Origin: Nocardioides sp. ChNu-153
Lineage (GTDB): Bacteria > Actinomycetota > Actinomycetes > Propionibacteriales > Nocardioidaceae
Length of the DNA: 64,000 nucleotides
Assembly (NCBI RefSeq): GCF_030466625.1
Contig: NZ_JADEVT010000013.1
Location: 26,790-90,789, forward strand
Direction of reading: 5' to 3'
The first letter of the stretch is position 1; each line of letters starts with the position of its first letter. Position numbers and translations under genes: made by a program. Shown piece after piece: positions 62,830 to 64,000 of this stretch. The notes under the pieces were generated by a model that was given only the letters and a program-made list of their open reading frames with translations, had not been told where the DNA came from and made no database searches.

Positions 62830-64000
62830 TCAGGGGACGGGGATGATCCCGTCGTGCCACCCCTCGAGGGGCCCCTCGGACGCCAGCACCCGCACCAGCA
62901 GCGACGGGTCGGCCGGGCCCGGCTCCGGCACGAAGGTCCACTCGGTGCGGGCGAACGCGTCGACCAGGCTGCCGCCGGGGGCGCTGGGCAGGTGGAGCGC
63001 CGAGGCCCACACCTGCCGCGCCAGCTCGGTCGCGGCCTCGTCCCCGACGTACGGCGGGCGCTCCGGCCCGGTGAGCACCAGCTGCACGCCCGGGGTGCCA
63101 CCCCGCACCAGCCGGGCCAGCGTCGTCAGCGCGGGGGTCTCCCACCCGGTGGGGGCGTCGGCGAGCACCACGACGACGGGGCGCAGCACCTGCGGGTCGA
63201 GCGCGTCGAACGCGCCCGCCTCCCGCGCCGCGTCGACCAGCGCGGTACGACGCTCGAGGTCGCCGAGGAGACGCGTGAGGGCGGGCGGGGTCGTCACCGA
63301 CGGGGCGGCGAGCCCCGGCGGCAGCCCGAACGAGCCGCGGGTGCGGGCGAGGTCGACGAGCACGATGCGCGGGCGGCCGGTACGCATCGCCAGGGCCGCC
63401 CGCACGCCGAGGAGGGCCGCCACCCGGTCGGCCGCGCCCTCCCCGCCGTCGTCGGTGGTCACGAGCACCGGCCGCGCCGGGACCGGGAGCACCATCGGCA
63501 GCGCGAAGTCGGTGTCGGGCAGGCCGGGGACCGTGAGGTGCCCCGCCCGGAACGCCCGCGCCGAGTCCCCCGGGCCCGGGGGCCGCGTGGCCACGACGTC
63601 CCAGCGCGCGAGGGCGGCGGGGAACGTGCGCTCCAGCCCCTCCACCTCGGTGCGCAGGGTCGCGAGGTCGCGCACGTGGGCCTGGCGGGCACGGGCGACG
63701 AGGTCGTCGCGTCGGGCCTGCGCCGCGGCGCGCGCGGCGTCGCCGGCTGCGGACAGGCGCAGGGCCGGGTCGCCGACGATGCGCTCCAGCTCGGCCTCGA
63801 GCGTGCGGTCGGCGAACTGCGTGCTCGACTCGTACGACGCGCGACTGCGCGCGGTGTCCTCCAGCACCATCCCGACCAGCTGCGCGGCCCGGTCGGGATC
63901 GACGAGCTCCCCGGGGGCCGCGGGTGGCGGTGCGGCGGGCGGCGGTGCGGCGGGCGGCGGTGCGGCGGGCGGCACGGGCGGGGCCGGGGGCGCGAGCGGG
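62830..64000 (-). CDS. Large unknown protein, 5' truncated by window end
   Basis: About 390 residues visible, open to the window edge, so the start is missing. After a Pro/Ala repeat (PPPAA units from a 15-base tandem DNA repeat) comes a helical Arg/Glu/Ala-rich part (LERIVGDPALRLSAAGDAARAAAQARRDD) and a Rossmann/RecA-like part (PVLVTTDDGGEGAADRVAALLG, RIVLVDLART, RPVVVVLADAPTGWE, GVQLVLTG). No Walker A is seen. It may be a degenerate FtsK/AAA-like domain or part of a bigger ATPase. Not identified. Confidence 0.65.
   Translation of the reverse strand, partial: PLAPPAPPVPPAAPPPAAPPPAAPPPAAPGELVDPDRAAQLVGMVLEDTARSRASYESSTQFADRTLEAELERIVGDPALRLSAAGDAARAAAQARRDDLVARARQAHVRDLATLRTEVEGLERTFPAALARWDVVATRPPGPGDSARAFRAGHLTVPGLPDTDFALPMVLPVPARPVLVTTDDGGEGAADRVAALLGVRAALAMRTGRPRIVLVDLARTRGSFGLPPGLAAPSVTTPPALTRLLGDLERRTALVDAAREAGAFDALDPQVLRPVVVVLADAPTGWETPALTTLARLVRGGTPGVQLVLTGPERPPYVGDEAATELARQVWASALHLPSAPGGSLVDAFARTEWTFVPEPGPADPSLLVRVLASEGPLEGWHDGIIPVP

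Overview
The window is chromosomal housekeeping DNA from a very GC-rich actinobacterium (well over 70% G+C by eye). Gene order and gene content suggest Propionibacteriales, most likely a Nocardioides-like Nocardioidaceae member. Supporting signs are the actinobacterial blocks rpsP-khpA-rimM-trmD-rplS-lepB-rnhB-DUF2469-yraN, smc-ftsY-amtB-glnB-glnD-ffh, rpmF-DUF177-coaD-rsmD-recG-DAK2-rpmB-thiL-ddl, leuDC-ndgR and the gltX/tRNA-Gln/tRNA-Glu cluster. Other signs are a GlnR-type nitrogen operator, an F420 gene (cofC), and many genes with a TAnnnT -10 box only 6-9 bases before the start codon (leaderless transcription). The genus is an inference.

Region by region (most genes are on the minus strand, so each block is transcribed right to left). 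1-9.4 kb: the rpsP to yraN ribosome, tRNA-modification and secretion block. It is interrupted by an ammonium transporter between trmD and rplS and by a TadE/TadG-like pair between DUF2469 and yraN; TrmD carries a C-terminal GNAT domain. 9.6-16.7 kb: an oligopeptide-type ABC importer (oppA-B-C-DF) with an antisense PH-domain gene inside it and an unusually large OppB. 16.9-19.3 kb: an amidohydrolase, then a 1.28-kb unit bounded by 37-bp inverted repeats, each containing a strong palindrome, that encloses a DUF559-type endonuclease gene. 19.3-31.1 kb: NYN protein, ffh, the nitrogen-sensing operon amtB-glnB-glnD, ftsY, thioesterase and smc. 31.2-41.2 kb: MFS exporter, mutM, rnc, rpmF, DUF177, an in-frame rsmD-coaD fusion, recG, DAK2 kinase and rpmB. 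41.3-49 kb: thiL, DUF3515, ddl, a PLP gamma-lyase, gpsA, plsC-like, cofC and an HU protein with a long Lys/Ala/Pro tail that seems to lack its DNA-binding arm. 49.2-57.5 kb: hydrolase, leuD, leuC and divergent ndgR, then a repair/hydrolase island (SGNH, NUDIX, Ogt, Ada-AlkA, SRPBCC). 57.6-64 kb: tRNA-Glu, tRNA-Gln, CPBP protease, gltX, FAH, a conserved unknown, DUF2087 and a truncated unknown protein.

Together the genes cover ribosome assembly and tRNA modification, SRP-dependent secretion (Ffh, FtsY, LepB), ammonium sensing (two Amt proteins, PII, GlnD), leucine and phospholipid synthesis, chromosome organisation (SMC, HU) and DNA repair (MutM, RecG, Ogt, AlkA). No CRISPR array, prophage, rRNA or known IS transposase was seen. 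The strongest candidate for something undescribed is the palindrome-bounded endonuclease unit at 17992-19268. After it come the arm-less HU, the rsmD-coaD fusion and the enlarged OppB.
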